NCBI GenBank assembly: GCA_002450015.1
Contig: DJYG01000007.1
Location: forward strand, 1 to 14,483
DNA: 14,483 nt
Source of the DNA: Cyanobacteria bacterium UBA6984
Lineage (GTDB): Bacteria; Cyanobacteriota; Vampirovibrionia; Gastranaerophilales; Gastranaerophilaceae
Direction of reading: 5' to 3'
Part shown: positions 1-7,748 of the stretch, piece after piece
Numbering within the stretch: position 1 is the first letter of the stretch
Layout: the number at the start of each line of letters is the position of its first letter
Program-made: the position numbers and the translations under genes
Notes under the pieces: model-generated
The model's input: the letters and a program-made list of their open reading frames with translations, nothing else
Database searches by the model: none
What the model was told of the DNA's origin: nothing

Positions 1-1
1 A

Positions 2-163
2 TATCAAAAATCGAGAATAATACAAATGGAAGAAGAAAAGAAAGAAACAAAGGAAATTGCAGAGAAAAAAGTGGAAGTAAAAAAACCAGCACCTAAGCAC
101 ATGGTGCTATTGCAGGAAAAACCCAAACAAAAAATACAAAATTTTATAATCTTGACGCAATAA
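2..163 (+). CDS. Partial ORF tail, lysine/glutamate-rich, unknown
   Basis: This reading frame is open from the window edge to a TAA at 161-163. The first ATG is at 26-28, but the frame is already open before it, so this may be the end of a longer protein cut by the window. The translation is highly charged (repeated E and K, then a K-K-P-A-P-K stretch around 80-95), like the low-complexity tails seen on many unrelated proteins. I recognise no family. It overlaps the start of the rhuM remnant in another frame. After about position 97 it reads through DNA that, one frame away, encodes RhuM-like residues. Its last 20 or so codons are therefore probably accidental read-through past a recombination junction. 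Whether it is a real gene end is uncertain. Confidence 0.3.
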   Translation, partial: YQKSRIIQMEEEKKETKEIAEKKVEVKKPAPKHMVLLQEKPKQKIQNFIILTQ

Positions 164-879
164 TTTCTGTTGGTTACAGGATTAATTCAAGTCGTGCAAC
201 CCAATTCAGAATTTGGGCAACTTCTGTTTTAAAAGAATATTTAGTAAAGGGCTATGCCATTAATCAAGATCAGCTTAAGCAGGAGCAATACAGAGTAAAA
301 ACTTTGCAAGATACGATACAACTTTTATCAAGAAGTTTGGCAAATCAGGTTGAAAACCTTGATGACGGACAGAGAATTGCAAAAATTATGTCGAATTATG
401 CAAAAGGTTTGGATTTGTTGGATAATTTCGACCATAAAACACTTGATACAAGGGGTAAATCAGGAAAAGAGAGTGTGGTTATTGCAGAGAAAGAATTTTT
501 ATCGGTTATAGATAAGATGAAATCTGAGTTCTCTTCAGATGTTTTTGCTGTTCCTAAAGATAAGAGTTTTTCAAGTTCGGTTAATCAGATTTATCAAACC
601 TTTGACGGCAAAGAACTTTATCCTACTTTGGAAGAAAAAGCGGCAATGCTATTATATTTGATAACAAAAAATCATTCATTCTCAGACGGAAACAAACGTA
701 TTGCAGCGAGTTGCTTTTTGTACTTTTTAGAAAAGAATGAAATGCTTGATAAGCTCACAATGTTTGATAACGGAACCCTGTTTGCCTTAACTCTTTTGAT
801 AGCTGAAAGCAATCCTAATGAGATGGAAACAATTAAGAATGTTGTGGTGAGTATTCTAAACGGAGGTATTAATGACTGA
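97..879 (+). pseudogene. rhuM: 5'-truncated RhuM-family protein with Fic/DOC-type domain
   Basis: The frame is open from just after a TAA at 94-96 and ends at TGA 877-879. From about 118 it reads as the middle of the RhuM family: F-Y-N-L-D-A-I-I-S-V-G-Y-R at about 139-180, then Q-F-R-I-W-A-T and V-K-G-Y-A-I-N. The C-terminal half is a Fic/DOC-like helical domain whose motif H-S-F-S-D-G-N-K-R lies at 673-699. Full RhuM proteins have about 70-80 more N-terminal residues, the 'W-L-T-Q' DNA-binding-like part. These are missing, and there is no ATG in frame. The only candidate starts are an ATT near 109 and a TTG at 304, neither with a ribosome binding site. RhuM genes are often found inside type I restriction operons; their role there is not settled. 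The 3' end overlaps the next gene by 8 nt, so it belonged to this operon. A Fic-only fragment could still be made from TTG 304. Confidence 0.75.
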
Positions 880-1408
880 TTTACAATTAAAAAAAATCAT
901 AGAAATGCTATTCCAAAGTATTGAATTATTAAAAGAGAATGATTTATATCTAATTGAACATTCAGTACATGAACAAGATTTATCGCACAGAATCGCTCAT
1001 TATTTTGAAAATCTTCTTAATAATTATAGATGGTATAAAGAATTACCATTAAATGTAGATGTCGAATATAACAAAAACTTTGATGATTCAAAAAAAGTGT
1101 ATCTAAACTGTTATAATTGCGATGAAACAGAATGTTATATAAAAAAAGAAAATTATGACATAAATAAGTATCAATCATCTTGTAAACCAGATATTATTCT
1201 GCATCAACGAGGAAGTAACAGCAATAATATTTTAGTTATTGAAATAAAGAAAAATCAAACTGAATGTGCAGAAGATTTTGCAAAACTATCAGCATTTACA
1301 TGTACAAAATCGGATTTTAAGTATAAACGGGGTGTTTATATAAATATAGCTGATTCTTCTAATATAATTTTTATGAATGGACAAAAGGAGGCAAAAAATG
1401 ACCTCTGA
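872..1408 (+). CDS. PD-(D/E)XK nuclease-like protein of a type I restriction locus
   Basis: The product is 178 aa. The start ATG (872-874) sits inside the end of the rhuM frame, 4 nt after an AGG-type site (CGGAGGT at 861-867). A nuclease-like core is visible: a conserved early helix around H33-E34 and S38-H39-R40, then P106-D107-I-I followed by V-I-E124-I-K126-K, the spacing of a PD-(D/E)XK active site. Small proteins with this S-H-R ... PDII-H-x-R-G ... LLVIEIKK pattern are common next to type I restriction genes, usually annotated as hypothetical. An unusual insert carries four cysteines (C80, C83, C88, C104) just before the catalytic Asp and could bind zinc. The gene is very AT-rich and overlaps hsdS by 11 nt, so coupled expression is likely. 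The nuclease-fold assignment is fairly secure from motifs; activity and target are unknown. Confidence 0.72.
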   Translation: MTDLQLKKIIEMLFQSIELLKENDLYLIEHSVHEQDLSHRIAHYFENLLNNYRWYKELPLNVDVEYNKNFDDSKKVYLNCYNCDETECYIKKENYDINKYQSSCKPDIILHQRGSNSNNILVIEIKKNQTECAEDFAKLSAFTCTKSDFKYKRGVYINIADSSNIIFMNGQKEAKNDL

Positions 1409-2597
1409 TTGGAAAGAATGTATAATTGGTGATATATGCAATTCTGTTTCAGAAACATATAAAGGAAATGATGAGCAAGTTGTACTAATAAATACCTCAG
1501 ATGTTTTAGAAGGTGCAATATTAAATCATAGTAAAGTAGATAATAAGAACTTAAAAGGACAGTTTAAAAAAACTTTCAAAAAAAACGATATACTTTATTC
1601 AGAAATAAGACCTGCAAATAAGCGATTTGCATTTGTAAATATTGAAGATACTCATAATTATATTGCCTCTACTAAATTGATGGTAATAAGACCTGATATT
1701 GATAAGGTACTTCCTGAATATCTATATATGTTGTTAAAATCTCAATCTTTAATTGACGAATTGCAGCATTTAGCCGAAACCCGTTCAGGAACCTTTCCAC
1801 AAGTAACATTTTCTTCAGAACTGTCTCAAATGGAAATAAATCTACCACCACTTGAAATACAGCGGAAGATTGCGAGGGTGTTGGGAGCGATTGATGACAA
1901 AATCGAATTAAACAATTCTATAAACAAAAACCTCGAACAACAAGCCCAAGCAATATATAGTAATTTCATTGATAATTGCGAAAATAAAATAATTAAAGTT
2001 TCAGATATAACAGCAACAGCAAACACAGGTGCTGATGCAATACAAAAAGCACCAATTGTTGATTATGATACAGGAGTAAAATGTATTAGAGTAGGAGACA
2101 TGAGTAATAACCGTGGTATATACCAATGGGGTTATTCAAAAGTAACAGACGATGTTTTTACACAATATCAATTAAAAAAAGATGATATTCTTGTTACTCG
2201 CACTGCTACTCTTGGCTTAAATAGATTAATAACTTCAGATTTGAATGCCGTTTACAATAATGGTTTAATAAGATTAACTGTTGATAAACTTAAAATATTA
2301 CCTTTAATATTGTATCGTCAATTCCAAACACAAGATTTCTTTAATTTTATAAGCAGAATTGAAAGTGAAACTTCTGTCAGACCAAATATGAAAATTAATT
2401 ATTTGTTAAGTTATGAATTTAAATGTCCTGATATTGATAAACAAAAGGAACTAGTAGATTTAATTACTCCGATTATGAATATTAAAGAACTTAATATCCA
2501 AGAAAATAATAATTTAACCCAACTTCGTGACACACTTTTACCCAAACTCATGAACGGCGAAATCGATGTAGATAAGGTGGAGGTAAATAAAATATGA
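1398..2597 (+). CDS. hsdS: Type I restriction enzyme specificity subunit HsdS
   Basis: The product is 399 aa, the usual HsdS length (about 380-450). I chose ATG 1398 (M-T-S-D-W-K) over the upstream ATG 1377 because an AAAGGAG site at 1384-1390 lies 7 nt before it. The layout is classic: a first target-recognition domain (about 1-148), a conserved central helical region (L-P-P-L-E-I-Q-R-K-I-A at 149-159, then D-D-K-I-E-L-N), a second target-recognition domain (about 200-343) and a distal conserved helix (D-K-Q-K-E-L-V to L-P-K-L-M-N-G-E-I, 347-389). HsdS binds a bipartite DNA site and scaffolds the HsdM and HsdR subunits. Its stop overlaps the next start in an ATGA. The central block looks richer in G+C than the two recognition domains, as expected when those are exchanged by recombination. 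No second hsdS copy or flanking inverted repeat is present. Confidence 0.93.
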   Translation: MTSDWKECIIGDICNSVSETYKGNDEQVVLINTSDVLEGAILNHSKVDNKNLKGQFKKTFKKNDILYSEIRPANKRFAFVNIEDTHNYIASTKLMVIRPDIDKVLPEYLYMLLKSQSLIDELQHLAETRSGTFPQVTFSSELSQMEINLPPLEIQRKIARVLGAIDDKIELNNSINKNLEQQAQAIYSNFIDNCENKIIKVSDITATANTGADAIQKAPIVDYDTGVKCIRVGDMSNNRGIYQWGYSKVTDDVFTQYQLKKDDILVTRTATLGLNRLITSDLNAVYNNGLIRLTVDKLKILPLILYRQFQTQDFFNFISRIESETSVRPNMKINYLLSYEFKCPDIDKQKELVDLITPIMNIKELNIQENNNLTQLRDTLLPKLMNGEIDVDKVEVNKI

Positions 2598-4348
2598 AAT
2601 TAAAGTCTTTTTCTATTAAAAATTATAGAAGTATTTTTAATATTTCTAAACTAGATTTTAGTTCCTCTTTAACTACCCTTATTGGGAAAAATAATCAAGG
2701 GAAATCAAATATATTACATGCGATATCACTTATATTTGATGTTATAAAATATCATGCAGAAATGTTTGAAACAGGACAACTTCCATTGAGAATGGAAATC
2801 TCATATGATTGGAAGAAAGATTTTCCAATTCAAAGACAGAATAACAGTGCATATAGACAAATTTCCATATTAAGTTTGGATTTATGTGCAAATGAAAAAG
2901 AACTTCAAGAATTAAAAAAAAGTTTTGATATACCAATATCAAAATACATAATTCTTGAAGTAAAATTTGGCAAAAAATATGAATTAATTCCCAATTTAAC
3001 TGTACATTTTAAAAATCATAAAAAAAATTATAATTCTTCTGACGATGATATAGTTGGGAAACTTTGTTCATGGATATTAAACAAAATAAGTTATCAATAT
3101 ATTCCTGCTATACGTACTGATAAACTAGCAGAGCAGATAACAAATAACGTTATTTCATTAGAACTTTCTCAATTAAGTCAGAAAAAGAGAGATAGTTTAG
3201 AAAAAGCATTTACTCAAATAAGAGAGTTGCAAAAGCCAATACTAGACAAGTTGGAAAAAAATCTTTCTACAACTCTAAAGGATTTTGTCCCTGAAATTCG
3301 TTCTGTATCAATTGAAGAGAAACATTCAAATTATATGGCATTGCGGCGATACTCCAATGAAAACGACTTTTTTATTTGGATAAATGATGGTTCTGAAACT
3401 GTTTTATCTCAAAAAGGAGATGGGGTAAAAAGTTTAATTACACTAGGTATGATGCGACAAAAAGGGCGTTCCAATATTGGGAAAGGTTTAATACTTGCGA
3501 TAGAAGAACCAGAATCTCATTTACATCCTGAAGCAATTAGGCAAATTAGTCGAGTGATAAATGATATATCAAAAACAAATCAAATTATAATAACATCTCA
3601 TTCTCCGCTTTTTGTAAATAGAGATACAGTTAGTGACAATATTATTGTAGAAAATAATTCAGCTAAAAATGCCTCTAATATGAAACAAATCAGAAATATT
3701 TTAGGAGTTATTGCCTCTGATAATCTTATAAATTCTGAATTCTCAATTGTCGTAGAAGGTGAAACTGATAAGAAATTTATACAAAAATATATATCAGAGA
3801 AATCTTTGATATTATCAAAAATGTTTGAAGATAATAGGTTAAACTTTGAGATTCTGAATGGTATATACAACTTAGAAAATTCCTTAAATAAATTAAATAA
3901 TATGTCATCTAAATATTTTTGTATTTTAGATTCAGATCAAGTAGCTAAAGCAAACATTAAAAAAGCAAAAGAAAAAGCATTATTAACTTCTGAATTAAAG
4001 GAGGTTGCATATTATACAATTGATGGCTTAAAAGAAGCTGAGTTAGAAGATTTAATTAATCCCACGGTGTATGAAAATTATATTTTAAAAAAATATGGCA
4101 TAAAAATTACTGATAGTATTAAATTTTGTTCTAATAGAAAAATATGGTCAGAACGGGTAAAAGATGCATTTAAGGAAAATGGGAAAGTGTTTGAAAATGA
4201 TGACATAAGTAATATAATAGAAGATATAAAAATATATATATCAAATTTATGCATAAATGTTGAAGAAGTAATAATAAAAAATAGAACTTCATCTCTTGAA
4301 AATATTGTGATACAATTAGAAAATTATTTTGAAAATAAGAAATATTAG
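2594..4348 (+). CDS. OLD-family ATP-dependent endonuclease (AAA/ABC ATPase plus TOPRIM)
   Basis: The product is 584 aa. The N-terminal half is an SMC/RecF-like ATPase: Walker A G-K-N-N-Q-G-K-S (31-38), signature-like Q-K-G-D-G-V-K-S (273-280), Walker B L-I-L-A-I-E-E-P-E (299-307) and an H-loop T-S-H-S-P (334-338). The C-terminal half is a TOPRIM nuclease domain with V-V-E388-G-E-T-D and D446-S-D448, the metal-binding residues of OLD proteins. OLD nucleases act in phage defence, alone or with a partner helicase (as in Gabija). Here the gene sits between hsdS and hsdR, with its ATG inside the hsdS stop (ATGA) and its stop 9 nt before hsdR, so it is translated as part of the restriction operon. 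It is more AT-rich than hsdR, which suggests separate acquisition. Family assignment is secure; its role with the type I enzyme is inferred from position only. Confidence 0.88.
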   Translation: MKLKSFSIKNYRSIFNISKLDFSSSLTTLIGKNNQGKSNILHAISLIFDVIKYHAEMFETGQLPLRMEISYDWKKDFPIQRQNNSAYRQISILSLDLCANEKELQELKKSFDIPISKYIILEVKFGKKYELIPNLTVHFKNHKKNYNSSDDDIVGKLCSWILNKISYQYIPAIRTDKLAEQITNNVISLELSQLSQKKRDSLEKAFTQIRELQKPILDKLEKNLSTTLKDFVPEIRSVSIEEKHSNYMALRRYSNENDFFIWINDGSETVLSQKGDGVKSLITLGMMRQKGRSNIGKGLILAIEEPESHLHPEAIRQISRVINDISKTNQIIITSHSPLFVNRDTVSDNIIVENNSAKNASNMKQIRNILGVIASDNLINSEFSIVVEGETDKKFIQKYISEKSLILSKMFEDNRLNFEILNGIYNLENSLNKLNNMSSKYFCILDSDQVAKANIKKAKEKALLTSELKEVAYYTIDGLKEAELEDLINPTVYENYILKKYGIKITDSIKFCSNRKIWSERVKDAFKENGKVFENDDISNIIEDIKIYISNLCINVEEVIIKNRTSSLENIVIQLENYFENKKY

Positions 4349-4357
4349 GAACAACAA

Positions 4358-7300
4358 ATGTCAATATATACCGAACAAAGTTATGAAAATTCGATAATAG
4401 AACTGTTTGAAAAAATGGGATATGACCATGTTTGCGGATATGATGTTGAACATGATTATTACAGCCCTTTGTATGAAGATATTTTGCTCGATGCTATTAA
4501 TAGAATTAACCCAAAAGCTCCGCAAGAAGCTATTGAGGATGCCCTATTTAAGCTTAAACATATTGAAAATAGTGATATTCCACAACAAAACTCTGTATTT
4601 ATGGATTACTTGCAAAACGGTATCACCGCAATTTATTTAGAAAACGGGGAAAGCCGTTCTACAATTATCTATCTTGTGGATTACAAAAACATTAACAACA
4701 ACTCATTCATTATCGCTAACCAATGGACTTTTATCGAAAATTCCGAAAAACGCCCCGATATTTTGTTGTTTCTAAACGGTATTCCTGTTGTTTTAATGGA
4801 GCTAAAATCTCCCTCAAGAGAAGAAACTGATGCAAGTGAAGCATACAGACAAATCAGAAATTATATGCACGAGATTCCTACAATGTTTACATATAACGCA
4901 ATCTGCGTAATGAGTGATTTAATCAAAAGCTGTGCTGGAACAATTACTTCTGACGAGTCACGTTTTATGGAATGGAAAACTAAAGACGGTAAGTCTGAAT
5001 CCATTAAAATTGCAGATTTTGAAACATTCTTTGAAGGAATTTTCCCAAAAGAAAGGCTACTCGATATTATAAAAAACTTTATCTGTTTTTCATCAGACGG
5101 CATAGAAAGAATTAAAATCCTTGCGGCTTATCATCAATATTTTGCAGTCAAAAAAGCCGTTGAATCTACAAAACACGCCACCGAAACTGACGGAAAAGGC
5201 GGTGTTTTCTGGCACACGCAAGGCAGTGGAAAATCTTTATCAATGGTATTCTATGCTCACCTCTTACAAGAAGCCTTAAACAGTCCCACAATTGTTGTTT
5301 TGACTGATAGAAATGATTTAGATAATCAATTATACAGTCAATTTTCTAAATGCAAGGACTTTCTCCGTCAAACACCAGTTCAGGCTGAAAGCAGAGAAAA
5401 CTTAAAGAAACTTTTAGACGGCAGAGAGGCAAACGGCATAATCTTTACCACTATGCAAAAGTTTGAAGAATCCGAAGAACCGTTATCTGAACGTAGAAAT
5501 ATTGTTGTAATGGCAGATGAGGCACACAGAGGACAATACGGATTAACCGAAAAAATTGATTCAAAAACAGGTAAAATTAAAATCGGCACTGCAAGAGTAA
5601 TCAGAAACAGTTTGCCTAACGCAACATTCATAGGTTTTACAGGCACACCGATTTCTCAAAAAGATAAAAATACAAGAGAAGTTTTTGGGGAATACATTGA
5701 TGTTTACGATATGACACAGGCGGTTGAAGACGGTGCAACTCGTCCTGTATATTATGAAAGCAGAGTTGTTAAGCTTAATCTTGATCAAAACACATTAGCT
5801 CTTATTGATAAAGAATACGATTTAATGGCACTAAATGCTGACCCCGAAGTTATCGAAAAGAGCAAAAAACAACTTGGGCAAATGGAAACTTTGCTCGGTG
5901 ATGATGATGTAATAAATTCATTAGTAAATGATATTATTGAGCATTACGAAACAAACAGGGAACATTTGCTTACTGGTAAAGCAATGGTGGTTGCTTATTC
6001 AAGGTCTATTGCACTAAAGATTTATCATAAAATGCTGGAACTTCGTCCTGCTTGGGGTAAAAAAGGTGAAGAAAAAGTTGCTGTTGTAATGACTTCCGGG
6101 AATGATGACCCTGAAGAATGGCGTGAAATTATCGGAAACAAAAAACATAAAGAAGAACTTGCTAACAAATTTAAAAAGGCAGATAGTCCGCTAAAAATTG
6201 CCATTGTTGTTGACATGTGGCTTACAGGATTTGACGTTCCTTCTCTTGCTACAATGTATGTATATAAACCTATGGCAGGACATAACTTGATGCAGGCAAT
6301 AGCAAGAGTTAATAGAGTTTATGCAGATAAAGAAGGCGGTTTGGTAGTTGATTATGTTGGAATTGCAACTGCTCTAAAACAAGCAATGAATGATTACACA
6401 GTAAGAGATAGAAACAATTACGGCAATCCTGATATTTCAACACAAGCTTATCCAAAATTCAAAGAAAAATTAGAAGTTTGTCAGGACTTATTCCATGGAT
6501 ACGATTATTCAAAATTCAAAACAGGCTCTGATTTAGATAGATCAAGAGCAATAAAAGAAGCCATAAACTTTATTATTGCACCGAATTATAAAGAACGAAA
6601 AGAAACATTCCTAAAAGAAGCGTTGATGTTACACCAAGCTTTATCTCTTTGTTCTTCAATAGTCGATGAAGATGATAGAATTGAAGCTGCATTCTTTGAA
6701 GCAATAAGAGTTTTAGTAATGAGAGATTTAAACTCAGGTAGTAATAAGAAAATTTCATTAAAAGAAATGAATGAAAGAATCAATGAACTTTTAAGGCAAA
6801 GTATTAAGAGTGATGGTGTAATTAATTTGTTCTCTGATGTAAAAGAACAGTTCTCTCTATTTGATCCTAAATTCTTGGAAGAAATTTCTAAAATGAAAGA
6901 GAAAAATATAGCAGTTGAAATCTTGAAAAAACTTCTTGCTGAACAGGTTTCTATATACAAAAGAACAAACCTTGTTAAGAGTGAAAAATTTAGTGAAATT
7001 ATTCAGGCAATAATGAATAAGTACATAAACGGGCTAATCACAAACGCAGAAGTTATTGAAGAGTTAATGAAAATTGCTAAACAAATCTCACAAGCTCAAA
7101 AAGAAGGTGAAGAATTAGGACTTAACAACGAAGAGATTGCTTTCTATGATGCTTTAACAAGACCTCAAGCAGTAAAAGATTTTTATAAGAACGAAGAACT
7201 TGTTGCAATGACAAAAGAATTAACCGATACTTTGCGAAGAAATAAAACTGTTGATTGGCAGAATAAGCAATTTGCTCGTGCAAAAATGATGATGATGGTA

Positions 7301-7408
7301 AAAAGATTACTTAAAAAATATAAATACCCGCCTGAACAAGAACAGGATGCTGTTGATACAGTAATGAAGCAATGTGAACTTTGGACTGATAATGTAATGG
7401 AAATATAA
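4358..7408 (+). CDS. hsdR: Type I restriction enzyme translocase/nuclease subunit HsdR
   Basis: The product is 1016 aa, a normal HsdR length. The N-terminal nuclease domain has the PD-(D/E)XK residues D134 (R-P-D-I-L-L-F) and E148-x-K150 (L-M-E-L-K-S-P). The superfamily-2 helicase motor follows: Walker A T-Q-G-S-G-K-S (287-293), D-E-A-H (387-390), F-T-G-T-P (427-431), and motif VI Q-A-I-A-R-V-N-R encoded around 6292-6315. The C-terminal helical region that docks on the methyltransferase core spans roughly the last 300 residues. HsdR pumps DNA past a bound HsdM-HsdS complex and cuts unmodified DNA. The ATG at 4358 follows TAGGAAC at 4346-4352, a weak ribosome binding site 9 nt after the OLD stop. 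No frameshift or lost motif is seen, so the subunit looks functional. No HsdM partner is in the window. Confidence 0.95.
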   Translation: MSIYTEQSYENSIIELFEKMGYDHVCGYDVEHDYYSPLYEDILLDAINRINPKAPQEAIEDALFKLKHIENSDIPQQNSVFMDYLQNGITAIYLENGESRSTIIYLVDYKNINNNSFIIANQWTFIENSEKRPDILLFLNGIPVVLMELKSPSREETDASEAYRQIRNYMHEIPTMFTYNAICVMSDLIKSCAGTITSDESRFMEWKTKDGKSESIKIADFETFFEGIFPKERLLDIIKNFICFSSDGIERIKILAAYHQYFAVKKAVESTKHATETDGKGGVFWHTQGSGKSLSMVFYAHLLQEALNSPTIVVLTDRNDLDNQLYSQFSKCKDFLRQTPVQAESRENLKKLLDGREANGIIFTTMQKFEESEEPLSERRNIVVMADEAHRGQYGLTEKIDSKTGKIKIGTARVIRNSLPNATFIGFTGTPISQKDKNTREVFGEYIDVYDMTQAVEDGATRPVYYESRVVKLNLDQNTLALIDKEYDLMALNADPEVIEKSKKQLGQMETLLGDDDVINSLVNDIIEHYETNREHLLTGKAMVVAYSRSIALKIYHKMLELRPAWGKKGEEKVAVVMTSGNDDPEEWREIIGNKKHKEELANKFKKADSPLKIAIVVDMWLTGFDVPSLATMYVYKPMAGHNLMQAIARVNRVYADKEGGLVVDYVGIATALKQAMNDYTVRDRNNYGNPDISTQAYPKFKEKLEVCQDLFHGYDYSKFKTGSDLDRSRAIKEAINFIIAPNYKERKETFLKEALMLHQALSLCSSIVDEDDRIEAAFFEAIRVLVMRDLNSGSNKKISLKEMNERINELLRQSIKSDGVINLFSDVKEQFSLFDPKFLEEISKMKEKNIAVEILKKLLAEQVSIYKRTNLVKSEKFSEIIQAIMNKYINGLITNAEVIEELMKIAKQISQAQKEGEELGLNNEEIAFYDALTRPQAVKDFYKNEELVAMTKELTDTLRRNKTVDWQNKQFARAKMMMMVKRLLKKYKYPPEQEQDAVDTVMKQCELWTDNVMEI

Positions 7409-7441
7409 GTGTATGTCCCACTGTAAAGATTTATGGGGCAG

Positions 7442-7471
7442 GTGACATATATTTTGCGTTGGCGGTATGAT
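7442..7471 (+). promoter_or_regulatory. Possible sigma-70-type promoter for the small gene after hsdR
   Basis: A -35-like GTGACA (7442-7447) lies 18 nt before a -10-like TATGAT (7466-7471). Transcription would begin a few bases before the AAGGAGGT ribosome binding site, giving a very short leader. This would let the small gene be made independently of the restriction operon. The match could be chance in AT-rich DNA. Confidence 0.35.
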
Positions 7472-7493
7472 ATCTTCTGCATAAGGAGGTATT

Positions 7494-7721
7494 ATGACAG
7501 AAGATTATACTATCCCCGAAAAGGATTTCAAAAATATTAGTAAATGGGCGGGAAATGTTTACAATATGGCTGTTGTTCTTGATTACTTCTGTTCTAATCA
7601 GTTAGAAATTGAAGAATTATACAACATAACCCCAATTATTAAGCATCTCAAATCTGATGCTGACCTTCTTAATGCTTTTTTCATAGATAACGAAAAAGGC
7701 AATGCGAATACTATTAGATAA
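7494..7721 (+). CDS. Small acidic protein of unknown function downstream of hsdR
   Basis: The product is 75 aa, starting at an ATG preceded by a strong AAGGAGGT site (7483-7490), 3 nt before it. I do not recognise a named domain. The sequence looks largely helical (N-M-A-V-V-L-D-Y-F, then I-T-P-I-I-K-H-L-K-S-D-A-D-L-L-N-A-F-F), with an acidic N-terminus, no signal peptide, no membrane segment and no cysteine cluster. It lies 85 nt after hsdR in the same direction, with a possible promoter of its own just upstream. It is therefore either the last gene of the restriction operon or a separately controlled accessory. The strong ribosome binding site makes real translation likely; the function is open. 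Confidence 0.7.
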   Translation: MTEDYTIPEKDFKNISKWAGNVYNMAVVLDYFCSNQLEIEELYNITPIIKHLKSDADLLNAFFIDNEKGNANTIR

Positions 7722-7727
7722 ACACCA

Positions 7728-7748
7728 GTATTGTAGTTTTTATAATAC
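7728..7748. terminator. Weak hairpin between convergent genes
   Basis: GTATTGTA (7728-7735) and TATAATAC (7741-7748) pair as an 8-bp stem with one G-U wobble around a GTTTT loop. It lies between the small rightward gene and the leftward tyrosine recombinase and covers the recombinase stop codon. It could terminate both, but the stem is very AT-rich, so support is modest. Confidence 0.3.

Noticed and set aside
26..879. Programmed -1 frameshift joining the charged ORF (2-163) to the rhuM frame
   Set aside because: In the overlap (97-163) I see A-rich runs but no in-phase slippery heptamer and no stem-loop after it. The upstream residues do not resemble a RhuM N-terminus, so a recombination junction explains it better.
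889..896. A8 tracts near 889-896 and 2914-2921 as phase-variation switches
   Set aside because: Runs of eight A are common in DNA this AT-rich, and both are in intact frames. Without read-level length variation there is no support.
1377..1397. Earlier ATG for hsdS at 1377
   Set aside because: It has no ribosome binding site, whereas ATG 1398 has AAAGGAG at the right distance. M-T-S-D-W is also a typical HsdS beginning.
2594..4348. OLD plus a neighbouring helicase as a Gabija system
   Set aside because: Gabija pairs an OLD-type GajA with a UvrD-like GajB helicase. The only helicase here is HsdR, a different family, so the Gabija label does not apply.
6586..6960. 124-aa leftward ORF inside hsdR, and similar leftward ORFs at 3598-3870, 5380-5646 and 12052-12396
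   Set aside because: They lie fully inside strong coding genes, lack ribosome binding sites and read as low-complexity Ser/Leu/Phe-rich shadows of the opposite frame.
7414..7440. Hairpin TGTCCCA ... TGGGGCA as an hsdR terminator
   Set aside because: It has a 7-bp stem with a wobble and a 13-nt loop, but no T-tract follows, so a terminator call is not supported.
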